From an uncultured Bacteroidia bacterium (GTDB taxonomy: Bacteria; Bacteroidota; Bacteroidia; Bacteroidales; UBA932), in assembly GCA_902795735.1 (NCBI GenBank), contig CADBMD010000176.1, forward strand, positions 1 through 33,901: a stretch of 33,901 nt of DNA. Direction: 5' to 3'. Numbering within the stretch: the stretch's first letter is position 1; each line of letters starts with the position of its first letter. This document shows, one piece after another, positions 15,052-23,532 of the stretch. Position numbers and translations under genes: made by a program. The notes under the pieces were generated by a model, which saw nothing but the letters and a program-made list of their open reading frames with translations, ran no database searches and was not told the origin of the DNA.

Positions 15052-16029
15052 TCAATCCTTCCGCAATGTAAGGATATCTATTTCAGGCCATGCGCCGAAG
15101 CGGAAACGGATGTTTCCTCCAGAACCTGTGCTTACGAACAGTTTCCGGCCGTCCTCCTCATAAAGGCCGCCCCACTCTTTGAAGGCGAACATCGCAGGAG
15201 AGAGTTTCCCGATACGGAATTGCCAGGCATGAGTATGCCCCGAAAGCATAAGGTCGATGTCAGTGCGGGGGAGCACTTCCCTCCTCCAGTGAGTCGGGTC
15301 ATGACTGAGAAGGATCTTGAAGATACCATCAGGCAAGCCTGAGAGAGCTTTGGGAAGATCGGAATACTGGGGGAATGGAGGTTCTCCATCATTCTCCACC
15401 CCTATGAGGGCCAGGCTGTCGCCGGCATGGTCGATCACTATGTGTTCATTCAACAGCATCTTCCATCCCATAGACCTTTCAAGCTCCTGCAGTTCACTGA
15501 TATGCTTTGACTGTATTTCCGGAGTGTTCCCTAGATAATACATGCAATAGTCATGGTTCCCCATTATGGACCACACGCCGTCAGGAGCATCCAGCGTTGA
15601 AAGCAATTCCATGAATGGTCTCAACTCTGAAGGTTCATAATTCACGATGTCACCGGTGAAGACGATCAAATCCGGTTTCTCAGCCATCAGCTTCCGTACT
15701 TCCTTTTCTATGGTGGCGTGGTTCTTTGAATATGTGCCAAGATGCCAGTCGGAAACCTGGGCGATCCTGTAACCGTCAAATCCAGCGGGCAAATTCTTGA
15801 AAGGAAGGTCCACTCGTCTCACCTTCACAGTCTTCCAGCCAAAAAGGAAGCCGAAGAAGTACGAGAGCATCAGGCACGCTGCCGCTATGACTCCGACCCA
15901 TTTGCCAATGGCAGCCGCAGCCGGGAAGAAAAAGCCGGCTATTTTCCCGAGCCCCCAGAAAACAGCCCAGACAAGAGCGGTGGAGCCCAGGAATACAACG
16001 ATGAAGAATAAGAGGAAAAACAATCTCAT
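15052..16029 (-). CDS. Membrane-anchored calcineurin-like metallophosphoesterase
   Basis: The 325-residue protein has two N-terminal membrane segments (about 2-30 and 40-65) followed by a calcineurin-fold phosphoesterase domain with all five metal-binding blocks. These are SDWHLG (D-x-H), GDIVNYE, MGNHDY, LLSHDP and LSGHTHAW. Proteins with this layout (YkuE/YaeI-like) include lipid-linked UDP-sugar and phosphodiester hydrolases, but the substrate cannot be read here. The start is the ATG at 16029 (MRLFFLLFF); the frame is open from a TTG at 16038, which lies inside a promoter element and is less likely. The gene ends about 57 bases before the WecA-type start, which has its own -7 element, so the two may be separate units with a related envelope role. 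Confidence 0.88.
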   Translation of the reverse strand: MRLFFLLFFIVVFLGSTALVWAVFWGLGKIAGFFFPAAAAIGKWVGVIAAACLMLSYFFGFLFGWKTVKVRRVDLPFKNLPAGFDGYRIAQVSDWHLGTYSKNHATIEKEVRKLMAEKPDLIVFTGDIVNYEPSELRPFMELLSTLDAPDGVWSIMGNHDYCMYYLGNTPEIQSKHISELQELERSMGWKMLLNEHIVIDHAGDSLALIGVENDGEPPFPQYSDLPKALSGLPDGIFKILLSHDPTHWRREVLPRTDIDLMLSGHTHAWQFRIGKLSPAMFAFKEWGGLYEEDGRKLFVSTGSGGNIRFRFGAWPEIDILTLRKD

Positions 16030-16035
16030 GGCTCG

Positions 16036-16043
16036 CAAAGTTA
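16036..16043 (-). promoter_or_regulatory. -7 element for the metallophosphoesterase gene
   Basis: TAACTTTG on the minus strand matches TAnnTTTG and ends seven bases before the ATG at 16029. No good -33 TTG is found at the usual distance. It lies within 15 bases of the divergent -7 element at 16058-16065. Confidence 0.5.
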
Positions 16044-16057
16044 GTCAAGATTATTAT

Positions 16058-16065
16058 TAAATTTG
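16058..16065 (+). promoter_or_regulatory. -7 element for the dipeptidase-pyrF operon
   Basis: TAAATTTG on the plus strand matches TAnnTTTG and ends five bases before the ATG at 16071. Transcription would start at or just inside that codon, which suggests a leaderless message or use of the next ATG at 16083. The -33 match is weak. Confidence 0.45.
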
Positions 16066-16070
16066 TAAAG

Positions 16071-17447
16071 ATGAACCAAGATATGAAAGAGTATATCCAA
16101 GAAAACAAGGAGAGATTCTTTGAAGAACTGTTCTCTCTCCTGCGAATCCCTTCCATCAGTGCAAAGGCTGACCACAAGGAAGACATGCGCCTTTGCGCGG
16201 AAAGACTCGCCGTCCTATTGATGGAAGCCGGTGCTGATGAAGCCGGAGTCTATCCCAGTGATGGCAACCCTGTGGTTTTCGGCAAAAAGATAATAGATCC
16301 GGCCTTAAAGACCGTGATGGTCTATGGGCATTATGATGTCCAGCCTCCGGAGCCTCTCGAAAAATGGGAATCGGATCCTTTCGAACCGGTGATCAGGAAA
16401 GATCCCACTGGGCGGGACGCCATCTATGCCAGAGGCGCTAATGACGACAAGGGACAGTTGTTCATGCACATCAAGGCTTTTGAATACCTTGTCCATTCCG
16501 GCAAGCTGAAGCACAACGTCAAGTTCATATTCGAAGGGGAAGAAGAGATCGGAAGTCCTTCCCTGCCTTCGTGGGTGAAAGAGAACAAATCGATGCTTAA
16601 GTCGGATGTCATCCTGGTTTCCGACACCACGATGATTTCAGAGAAGGTCCCTTCCATCAACTGCGGCATGCGCGGCCTGGCATATCTGGAAGTAACCCTG
16701 ACCGGCCCGGACAAGGACCTTCACTCCGGTCATTACGGCGGTGCCGTGGCGAACCCCATCCAGACCTTGTGCGACATTATTTCAAGCCTCATCGATGAAG
16801 ACGGCAGGGTTACTGTCCCCGGATTCTATGACGACGTGGTCGAGCTGTCCCGAAGCGACAGGAAGCAACTTGCAAGGGCGCCCTTCGACTTGAAGGAATT
16901 CAAGGAGTCTGTCGGAGTCAGGGAGCTGCGCGGAGAAAAGGGATATACTCCTCTCGAGAGGATAGGGATAAGGCCGTGCCTTGATGTGTGCGGGATCTGG
17001 GGAGGATACACCGGAGAGGGAGCCAAGACCGTACTCCCCTCCACTGCCCATGCGAAGATTTCCATGAGGCTGGTCCCGAACCAGTCCAGCGCAAAGGTCA
17101 CGGGATTGTTCAAGAAACATCTTGAAAAGATAGCCCCAAAGTACTGCAGGATAGATGTCAGACCTTGCGAAGGCGGAGAAGGCTTCCTCATACCGATCTC
17201 CTCGCCGGCCTTCCAGGCGGCTTCGAAGGCAATGGCAGAAGTCTATGGCATCGAGCCGGTACCCAGCCGCGGAGGCGGCAGCATAGCAGTGCTCGCAGAC
17301 ATGCAGAAGATCCTCGGGGTTGATCCATTGCTCATGGGCTTCGGACTGGAGCGGGACACCATCCACTCCCCCAACGAGAGTTACCTGCTCTCACAGTTTT
17401 TCGCCGGCATGGAATCCATCGCCAAGTTCTATGAATATTACGGATAA
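16071..17447 (+). CDS. M20-family dipeptidase (CNDP-like metallopeptidase)
   Basis: This 458-residue cytoplasmic enzyme belongs to the M20 peptidase family and should cleave dipeptides with a two-metal centre. The ligands are visible: GHYDVQP with H87 and D89, RGANDDKGQ with the bridging aspartate near 125, and EGEEEIGS (155-162) with the general base and a metal glutamate. DLHSGHYGG introduces the lid/dimerisation domain, and SRGGGSIAVL carries the late substrate-binding arginine. The sequence fits the dipeptidase (carnosinase-like) subgroup rather than ArgE or DapE. A second ATG at 16083 may be the true start because the -7 element ends at 16065. PyrF starts three bases after the stop codon, so they share an operon; the S46 dipeptidyl-peptidase gene nearby would supply dipeptides, but from another transcript. 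Confidence 0.9.
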   Translation: MNQDMKEYIQENKERFFEELFSLLRIPSISAKADHKEDMRLCAERLAVLLMEAGADEAGVYPSDGNPVVFGKKIIDPALKTVMVYGHYDVQPPEPLEKWESDPFEPVIRKDPTGRDAIYARGANDDKGQLFMHIKAFEYLVHSGKLKHNVKFIFEGEEEIGSPSLPSWVKENKSMLKSDVILVSDTTMISEKVPSINCGMRGLAYLEVTLTGPDKDLHSGHYGGAVANPIQTLCDIISSLIDEDGRVTVPGFYDDVVELSRSDRKQLARAPFDLKEFKESVGVRELRGEKGYTPLERIGIRPCLDVCGIWGGYTGEGAKTVLPSTAHAKISMRLVPNQSSAKVTGLFKKHLEKIAPKYCRIDVRPCEGGEGFLIPISSPAFQAASKAMAEVYGIEPVPSRGGGSIAVLADMQKILGVDPLLMGFGLERDTIHSPNESYLLSQFFAGMESIAKFYEYYG

Positions 17448-17450
17448 AAG

Positions 17451-18254
17451 ATGACAACCGACCAGCTCTACGAACAAATCAAGAAGAAAGGGACGATGCT
17501 TTGCGTCGGACTTGACACTGACTATACAAAAATCCCGGAATGTATCAAGTCCGGCCGGAGTGTCGGCGAAGCGGTCCTGGAATTCAATCGACGTATAATC
17601 GACGCGACTGCACCTTTCTGCATTGCCTTCAAACCCAACCTTGCTTTCTATGAATGCCTCGGCCCTGAAGGTTTGGAAATCCTCGGAAAGACCGTTGAAC
17701 ACATCAGGCTCAACCATCCGGACCAGTTCATCATCGCCGATGCCAAGCGTGGAGATATAGGCAACACGGCCAGAATGTACGCCAAGAGCCTTTTCGAGAC
17801 CTTCGATTTCGATGCAGTGACCCTGTCGCCTTACATGGGAAGCGAGACCGTGGCGCCTTTCCTGGACTACCCAGGACGCTTCGCAATCGTCGTAGCCCTG
17901 TCTTCAAATCCATCCGCTTTCGATTTCCAGACAGCGACAAGTGACGGCAAGCCGTTGTATCAGGCGGTAATGGAGAAAATGATGCAGGTTTCGAACCCGG
18001 ACAACATGATGTTCGTAGTTGGAGCCACAAAGGCAGACAAACTGAAATCAATAAGGTCTTTCTGCCCTGACAACTTTTTCCTCGTACCTGGAGTCGGCGC
18101 CCAGGGAGGCAGCGCAGAAGAAGTGATCGCAAGCGGAGCCAATGCCAAAGGCGGTCTGCTCATAAATTCCTCAAGAGGCATAATCTACGCCTCCCAAGGT
18201 GAAGATTTCGCAGCTGCTGCAGCTTCAGTCGCATCCAAGACAGCAAGGATATGA
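17451..18254 (+). CDS. pyrF: Orotidine 5'-phosphate decarboxylase
   Basis: This 267-residue enzyme makes UMP from orotidine monophosphate, the last step of de novo pyrimidine synthesis. The catalytic array is seen as ADAKRGDIGNTA near residues 97-108, the D-x-K-x-x-D motif with the catalytic lysine. The phosphate-binding end is LVPGVGAQGGSAEEV and the LLINSSRGI loop. Its length and the SPYMGSETVAPFL block fit the longer PyrF subfamily (group 2) rather than the short E. coli type. It starts three bases after the dipeptidase and its stop overlaps the start of the following lipoprotein gene (ATGA), so translation of all three is probably coupled. Confidence 0.95.
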   Translation: MTTDQLYEQIKKKGTMLCVGLDTDYTKIPECIKSGRSVGEAVLEFNRRIIDATAPFCIAFKPNLAFYECLGPEGLEILGKTVEHIRLNHPDQFIIADAKRGDIGNTARMYAKSLFETFDFDAVTLSPYMGSETVAPFLDYPGRFAIVVALSSNPSAFDFQTATSDGKPLYQAVMEKMMQVSNPDNMMFVVGATKADKLKSIRSFCPDNFFLVPGVGAQGGSAEEVIASGANAKGGLLINSSRGIIYASQGEDFAAAAASVASKTARI

Positions 18255-20272
18255 AAACGCACATGAAAGCATTCAACTGCTGCCTGGCAGCAACAGTACT
18301 GCTGATCGCAGGCTGTTCTTCCCCCAAAGAACGGGTAGCTGGGACAAAGCCAGCCGATGACGGTTTCAGGATGATGGTCCGCCTGTGGCCACAGCATCAT
18401 GAAGACAGCTTGCTGACGGCTCAGCTGCTGGACGCCTTCAGAAAATATGATTTCTGCGATGAAGTCTGGTTCTGCAGCAACGACCCTGCCACTCACTCTC
18501 TCGACTGGCATGAACCCCATGCCAAGGCAATGGGTGCCGCTGCAGGGAAAATCCGCGAAGCGGGCATCATAGCATCCTTGCAGGGTGTCGCTCTCGGCCA
18601 CGGAGACGGTCAGATCGTCGGAAACATCGGATCCAGGAAGGATCCGACCATCCATTGGAACACTATGGTCGGTCCGGACGGACAGGTCACCAACACTGTC
18701 AACTGTCCCCGGCAACCTGAGTACCTGAAAGTCATGGAAGAGGCCTTCGTCCCGTATGCGCGGGAAGTACATCCCCACAGCTTCTACCTGGATGACGACC
18801 TCCGCATAACACAGCATCCGCCGGCAACCGAAGGTTGTTTCTGCGAATATTGCATAGCGCTATTCAACAAAGAATACGGTCATTCATTCTCTCGCCAGAC
18901 CCTTGTAGATGCCTTGCTGGACAACGAAGGCGACGGCCAGGTCCGCAAGGAATGGATTGCCTTCGGACAGGAGAGCCTGGCCGGAATCGTCCGAGCCATA
19001 TCACGGGGTGTCCACAGGGTTTCTCCCGAGACACGGATGGGGCTCCAGCATGCCAACTTCCACCATAAGCTTCTGGAAGGATGGGACTGGAACCCGATGT
19101 TCCGAGCCATGCAGGAAGAGACCGGGATGGCACCTGTTTCCAGGCCGGGGCATGGATTCTACAACGACCACTCTCCACGAGGGATGGTCGAGAAAGGACT
19201 TGGCATCGCGAGGCAGATCAGAAGGCTTGACCCTTCGATCACCGAGATTGCACCAGAAATAGAGGGTTATGTCCACAAGGCGACCGGCAAGTCCCCGAAA
19301 GGCATCTGCATCGAGACGATGTTCTATCTTTCCATGGGAGCCACCCAGATGAGTTACGCCATCATCTGCGGCAACAACGAGCCCATGACATGGTACGCAG
19401 ACAACTATTTCAAGGCCTTGGCCGAGTACAAACCTTTCGCCAGGGAATATGCCTCATTCAACAAAGGCACCGCTCCTGCAGGAATTGACCCGTACATCAG
19501 TCCCAACCTTGTGTTCAGGGACGTGGAGCCAGGCGAAGATCCATGGGCCTGGGCGGTCACATCGGCCGGCAGCGAGGCCGTCCAGATGGAGACGCTGGGG
19601 TTTCCCATGGCACCCGAGGCAGAAGCTCCACGGGTCCTGATGCTGGACGAAGAAGTCGTCAGGGGAACCAGCGATGATGAACTTGCCGGGATACTTTCCC
19701 AAAGGAATGTAGTAGTCGACCAGGATTCCTGGGACCTCCTGTCAGGCCGTAAGCTTACCGAAGGCTTCACTGAAACGGAGGCTCCCGCCAGGACGTTGTT
19801 CGAAGACCTGGACAGTCCTGGAATGTCAAAGTCAGTCAGGTATTCATCAGCTTTAGGGAGGATCAGGTTCCTCACCCGCGGAAAAGCCAGGCTCGCTGTC
19901 GTTCCTTCCTATTCCACCGACATAAACGGTGCAACCCGCCTTGCCATGCTCCATGCCTTTGACTGGGCATCCGGCAGCACCCTGCCTGCAGTGATGGAAA
20001 GCTTTGCCCAAAGCGCCATCGTTCCACGCTGTACCCCGGACGGGAAGCTTCGTTCCGTAGCCCTGCTCAATTGCAGCATATCCGGACAGGATTCTTACAT
20101 CCTGAGGCTCCGGACAGGGGATCCCGAAGGGGCTCCGCTTCCGGAATTCATCTACAAGCGACAAGGCTGCAGGGACACCGTCCTGAAGGCTGAACGAGAC
20201 TCTGCTGATGTCATTCTACGAGTACCTGAACTGGAAGGATGGTCGTTCGGATGGATCGCGATCAACAGGTAG
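18251..20272 (+). CDS. Lipoprotein, unclassified TIM-barrel glycoside-hydrolase-like
   Basis: The 673-residue product begins with a lipoprotein signal ending LLIAGCSS (lipobox cysteine at 22), so it should be lipid-anchored in the envelope. I cannot assign a family. The layout resembles large (beta/alpha)8 glycoside hydrolases: an early MMVRLWPQHHED strand, a block near residues 177-200 reading SFYLDDDLRITQHPP followed by a CFCEYC cysteine cluster, and HGFYNDHSPRGM and ITEIAPEIEGY later. The acidic DDDLR and APEIEGY blocks would be candidate catalytic sites on the barrel, and the last 200 residues look like beta-rich accessory domains. Carbohydrate hydrolysis is inferred, not shown. Its ATG overlaps the pyrF stop codon by four bases, and a GNAT gene follows after five bases. 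Confidence 0.7.
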   Translation: MKTHMKAFNCCLAATVLLIAGCSSPKERVAGTKPADDGFRMMVRLWPQHHEDSLLTAQLLDAFRKYDFCDEVWFCSNDPATHSLDWHEPHAKAMGAAAGKIREAGIIASLQGVALGHGDGQIVGNIGSRKDPTIHWNTMVGPDGQVTNTVNCPRQPEYLKVMEEAFVPYAREVHPHSFYLDDDLRITQHPPATEGCFCEYCIALFNKEYGHSFSRQTLVDALLDNEGDGQVRKEWIAFGQESLAGIVRAISRGVHRVSPETRMGLQHANFHHKLLEGWDWNPMFRAMQEETGMAPVSRPGHGFYNDHSPRGMVEKGLGIARQIRRLDPSITEIAPEIEGYVHKATGKSPKGICIETMFYLSMGATQMSYAIICGNNEPMTWYADNYFKALAEYKPFAREYASFNKGTAPAGIDPYISPNLVFRDVEPGEDPWAWAVTSAGSEAVQMETLGFPMAPEAEAPRVLMLDEEVVRGTSDDELAGILSQRNVVVDQDSWDLLSGRKLTEGFTETEAPARTLFEDLDSPGMSKSVRYSSALGRIRFLTRGKARLAVVPSYSTDINGATRLAMLHAFDWASGSTLPAVMESFAQSAIVPRCTPDGKLRSVALLNCSISGQDSYILRLRTGDPEGAPLPEFIYKRQGCRDTVLKAERDSADVILRVPELEGWSFGWIAINR

Positions 20273-20277
20273 CAGAC

Positions 20278-20772
20278 ATGGAAAGGTTGATACGACAAGC
20301 CCTGGAACCGGATGTTCCCTCCATCATGTCCGTGCTCGAAGCCGCCAAAGGGATCATGCGGTCTTCCGGCAACCTCAAGCAGTGGACCGGTGGCTATCCT
20401 TCCACAGACATCATCCTCAAAGACATCCGTCAAGGAAACGGGTATGTGGTCGAAGACGATGGAAGGATCGTAGCTTACTTTGCTTTCATAGCCTCCCCAG
20501 AACCTACCTATGCCAGGATCTATGAAGGCGAATGGCTGGAAGACACTCTTCCTTACCATGTGATCCACAGGATCGGCAGCTATCCAGAAGTGCACGGGAT
20601 ATTCTCAGACTTGATAGACTGGTGCATGTCGAGGGATGCCAGCCTGAGGATAGACACACACCGGGACAACCTGATAATGCAGCACAACATCATCAAGAAA
20701 GGCTTCAGGTACTGCGGAATAATATACCTGGAATCCGGAGACGAAAGGCTCGCCTACCAGATTCCAGGCTGA
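20278..20772 (+). CDS. GNAT-family N-acetyltransferase
   Basis: The 164-residue protein resembles GCN5-related acetyltransferases, which move an acetyl group from acetyl-CoA to an amine. Visible are an N-terminal IRQALEPDVPSIMSVL helix, a beta-strand block YVVEDDGRIVAYFAFIASPEPTYARIYEG, and the family C-terminal pattern DASLRIDTHRDNLIMQHNIIKKGFRYCGIIYL, where the helix after N supports the pyrophosphate. The usual R/Q-x-x-G-x-G/A loop is poorly conserved, so cofactor binding deserves caution. The start is the ATG at 20278, five bases after the preceding stop; the frame is open further upstream but that part overlaps the lipoprotein gene. The substrate is unknown. It ends 19 bases from the convergent dpp11 gene. 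Confidence 0.8.
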   Translation: MERLIRQALEPDVPSIMSVLEAAKGIMRSSGNLKQWTGGYPSTDIILKDIRQGNGYVVEDDGRIVAYFAFIASPEPTYARIYEGEWLEDTLPYHVIHRIGSYPEVHGIFSDLIDWCMSRDASLRIDTHRDNLIMQHNIIKKGFRYCGIIYLESGDERLAYQIPG

Positions 20773-20791
20773 TTCAATCGAAAGGCGCTTG

Positions 20792-22861
20792 TCAGTCGGC
20801 GAAATTCATTTCGTCGAAGAGGTAGCTTGCATGCCCTATCTTGTCCACCACGAAGAGCAGATAGCGGATGTCCAGGGAGATATTCCTGCAGACTTCCGGA
20901 TCGTAGACGATGTCGCTCATCGTACCTTCCCAAACCCTGTCGAAATTGATTCCGATAAGGTTGCCGTCGGCGTTGATGACCGGTGAACCGGAATTGCCGC
21001 CGGAAGTGTGGTTGGTAGCCAGGAAGCAGACCGGCTGGTCCTCATAACCACCCTGTGCATACAAGTCTCTCAACGTCTGGGGAATGTCATAGTCGAAAAT
21101 GTCCGGATTGTCTTTTTCGATTATTCCCTTCAAAGTGGAAACTGGGGCGTACTCCATTCCGTCAGCCGGGCAGTAACCGGCCACCTGGCCATAAGCCACC
21201 CTCAATGTCAAGTTGGCATCAGGATAGAAGGCCTTTTCAGGTTCGAATGCCATCTGAGCCCTCATGTAATCGCGATAAGCAAGACGGATCTCGGAGTTGA
21301 CTTCAGTTATGACAGGACTGATCAACTCGGCATACCATGCAGTGAAGGCATCGGATAATTCGCAAGCAGGATCCGCGGCCACCTTGTCCAGATCCTCCGG
21401 AGTCAGGGAAGCAACCTTATCCTTGTCCGTGAATATCGAATTGGCGAAGAGATAGTCTTTCCATGCCTGCACCGAACCATGCCTTGCCAGCTCGTCCCTG
21501 AAATATGCAGGCTTGAAGCCCTGGTCCATGTTCTTGTCAAATGCGTCAAACATCGCAAGGAACGTTTCTTCGTCAATCGGCTGATAGTAGTCTTTGAAGA
21601 ACGATTCGGCAAGGCCCTTCACCGGCCTCTTCTCGATAAGAGACCTCTCGACGCTGGAAGCAAGTTGGAGCAGCTCGACCGCTCTGATCGTTTCGGAATA
21701 ATATTCATAGGCATGATAGAAAGGATCACGCCGCTCGTACAGTCCGCCCAGCTTTTCAACAAGGCCGTCGTACTCGCCGCCTTTCGCCCACTGCTTGAAA
21801 CGAGCTTCAAAATCCTCCTTGGCCGCAACCGTGTGCATCTTCTTGATGCCTTTGACCTCACCCTGCCATTTCTTCCATGCATTGGAAACCGAGGCATTCT
21901 TGGAAGAATACTGGATGCGTACAGCCTGGTCGCGGGACATGTATTTCTTCTGGATGTCCAGCCTCTTGGTCCTCAGGTCGATTTTCTGGGGATCAGAGAT
22001 CTCTGACACATACCTGACTTCATCGGAGGTCACATATTCCTTGGTGCTGCCGGGACAGCCGTAAACGAAGGTAAAGTCTCCGGTCTTGACGCCGGCCCTG
22101 GAGATCTTGAAAGACCTTTTCGGACGGAACGGGACATTGTCTTCGGAATAGTCGGCCGGTTCGTTGTCTTTCCCCGCATAGACCCTGAATATAGAGAAAT
22201 CACCGGTGTGGCGGGGCCACATCCAGTTGTCCGTATCTCCTCCGAACTTACCGATAGAGGACGGGGGCGCACCGACAAGCCGGACGTCCCTGTAGATCTT
22301 GTAGACGAACAAGAAATACTGATTTCCATAGTACAAAGCCTCTACCGTCGCCCTGAGGCCCTTGCCACCCTCGACAGCCTTGCTTATCAACCCTGCCGAG
22401 TTCACCCTTATGACCGAATCCCTCTGGAGTTCGGTCATGGACTTGACGTACCCCTTAAGGACTGCATCGGTAACATCTTCCATCCTTTCGAGGAAACGCA
22501 CCGACAGTCCGGGATTGGGCAGTTCTTCATCACGGTTCATGGCCCAGAAACCATCCTTGAGGTAATCATGTTCCACACTGCTGTGTCTCTGGATGTAGCC
22601 ATAGCCGCAATGATGGTTGGTCAGGAGAAGCCCCTCGTCAGACACGATTTCGCCTGTACAACCGCCGCCGAAGAGGACGACGGCATCCTTCAGTGAGGCC
22701 TGGTTGACACTGTAGATGTCATCTGCAGTGAGTTTGAAGCCCTTGGCCTGCATGTCGGTTATTCTCTGGGAGATGAGCGCGGGAAGCCACATGCCTTCGT
22801 CTGCGCTGAGTGGCTGCAACACGGCTACAACCGCAAGCAGCAGCAATGCCATTCTTTTCAT
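20792..22861 (-). CDS. dpp11: Dipeptidyl-peptidase 11 (S46 family), Asp/Glu-specific
   Basis: This secreted serine peptidase (689 residues) removes dipeptides from peptide N-termini in the periplasm. It has a signal peptide (cleavage near PLSA-DEG). The chymotrypsin-like triad is visible: TNHHCGYG with catalytic H84, RHTGDFSIFR with the likely catalytic aspartate, and GGNSGSP with S624. The specificity site lies 18 residues after the serine, in INFDRVWEG. It is an arginine (R642), the residue that in Porphyromonas DPP11 selects acidic P1 residues, whereas DPP7 has glycine there. The distance from S624 to the end (66 residues) is also as I recall for DPP11. Bacteroidales that live on peptides use such enzymes. 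The gene lies downstream of the Lrp-type regulator on the same strand but has its own likely promoter. Confidence 0.93.
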   Translation of the reverse strand: MKRMALLLLAVVAVLQPLSADEGMWLPALISQRITDMQAKGFKLTADDIYSVNQASLKDAVVLFGGGCTGEIVSDEGLLLTNHHCGYGYIQRHSSVEHDYLKDGFWAMNRDEELPNPGLSVRFLERMEDVTDAVLKGYVKSMTELQRDSVIRVNSAGLISKAVEGGKGLRATVEALYYGNQYFLFVYKIYRDVRLVGAPPSSIGKFGGDTDNWMWPRHTGDFSIFRVYAGKDNEPADYSEDNVPFRPKRSFKISRAGVKTGDFTFVYGCPGSTKEYVTSDEVRYVSEISDPQKIDLRTKRLDIQKKYMSRDQAVRIQYSSKNASVSNAWKKWQGEVKGIKKMHTVAAKEDFEARFKQWAKGGEYDGLVEKLGGLYERRDPFYHAYEYYSETIRAVELLQLASSVERSLIEKRPVKGLAESFFKDYYQPIDEETFLAMFDAFDKNMDQGFKPAYFRDELARHGSVQAWKDYLFANSIFTDKDKVASLTPEDLDKVAADPACELSDAFTAWYAELISPVITEVNSEIRLAYRDYMRAQMAFEPEKAFYPDANLTLRVAYGQVAGYCPADGMEYAPVSTLKGIIEKDNPDIFDYDIPQTLRDLYAQGGYEDQPVCFLATNHTSGGNSGSPVINADGNLIGINFDRVWEGTMSDIVYDPEVCRNISLDIRYLLFVVDKIGHASYLFDEMNFAD

Positions 22862-22887
22862 AACGAGTGAGTATAATAGAACTTTTG

Positions 22888-22918
22888 CAAATTACGAAAA
22901 AAGCAGGAAACTGTCAAA
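22888..22918 (-). promoter_or_regulatory. Probable promoter for dpp11
   Basis: On the minus strand TTTG (22918-22915), 20 bases, then TAATTTG (22894-22888) resembles the Bacteroidetes promoter, but the -7 element is one base short of TAnnTTTG. It lies about 26 bases before the dpp11 ATG, in the gap after the Lrp-type gene. Confidence 0.45.
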
Positions 22919-22927
22919 TCGTGGAAA

Positions 22928-23395
22928 TCATAGGTAGAGAGCCCGCGTGTTCTTGATTTCAGCCATCACGAAGGATGACAGGATGCTTCCGATGGAATCC
23001 ACAGTACCAAGGACATTGATGATGAATTCATTGTAATACTTCATGTCTGGTGCATGGATCTTCAGCATGTAATCATACTCTCCGGAGATGTTGTAGCACT
23101 CGACCACCTGCGGGATGTCCCTGATTACGGAAATGAAATCGTTCGCCACCTCTTTGTTCATCTGCTTGAGTTTGACAGAACAAAAGACCACGAAACCCAT
23201 GTTGAGTTTCTCGGCATCCAGGACGGCTACGTATTTCTTGATATAACCTCCCCTCTCGAGACGTTTCAAGCGCTCGAATACAGGAGTCGTTGTGAGGTTC
23301 ACCTTGGCCGCAAGTTCCTTGGTGGTCAGGCGTGCATTTTCCTGCAGGCAGCGCAGGATGTCGATGTCGGTTGAATCGATAGGTATTCCATTCAT
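22928..23395 (-). CDS. Lrp/AsnC-family transcriptional regulator
   Basis: The 155-residue protein is a typical Lrp/AsnC regulator. It has an N-terminal winged helix-turn-helix (DSTDIDILRCLQENARLT, KELAAKVNLTTTPVFERLKR, residues 8-47) and a C-terminal RAM effector-binding domain (VVFCSVKLK to the end). The segment VVECYNISGEYDYMLKIH is the usual effector pocket and dimer contact. Such proteins form octamers that wrap DNA and sense amino acids. It is divergent from the metY-metX-kinase operon, and the 158-base spacer holds several TTTTCCA-type half-sites, one within the metY promoter, so control of methionine synthesis in response to an amino acid is a reasonable inference. DPP11, which yields acidic dipeptides, is the next gene downstream. 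Confidence 0.92.
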   Translation of the reverse strand: MNGIPIDSTDIDILRCLQENARLTTKELAAKVNLTTTPVFERLKRLERGGYIKKYVAVLDAEKLNMGFVVFCSVKLKQMNKEVANDFISVIRDIPQVVECYNISGEYDYMLKIHAPDMKYYNEFIINVLGTVDSIGSILSSFVMAEIKNTRALYL

Positions 23396-23432
23396 GGCAA
23401 AGAAAAATATTCCAAAAGGATGGCTATTGTCA

Positions 23433-23517
23433 GTTTTTCCATTCTACTCAGATTGGAAAAACAAACGAATTTAGAAACATTTTCCAAATTTAAGACAAAT
23501 ATTGTATGTTTTTTCCA
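23433..23517. promoter_or_regulatory. Cluster of TTTTCCA/TGGAAAA half-sites between the lrp-type gene and metY
   Basis: A nine-base inverted repeat GTTTTTCCA (23433-23441) and TGGAAAAAC (23454-23462) with a 12-base spacer is followed by ATTTTCCA (23479-23486) and TTTTTTCCA (23509-23517). Lrp-family proteins bind arrays of such half-sites. The last site lies between the metY -33 and -7 elements, where a bound protein should block RNA polymerase. Confidence 0.6.
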
Positions 23518-23532
23518 CGGAAATTAACTTTG
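23501..23532 (+). promoter_or_regulatory. Promoter of the metY-metX-kinase operon
   Basis: ATTG (23501-23504), 20 bases, then TAACTTTG (23525-23532) fits the Bacteroidetes consensus. The leader is only about 16 bases long, too short for a SAM riboswitch, so control must be transcriptional; a TTTTTTCCA half-site sits inside the promoter. Confidence 0.7.
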
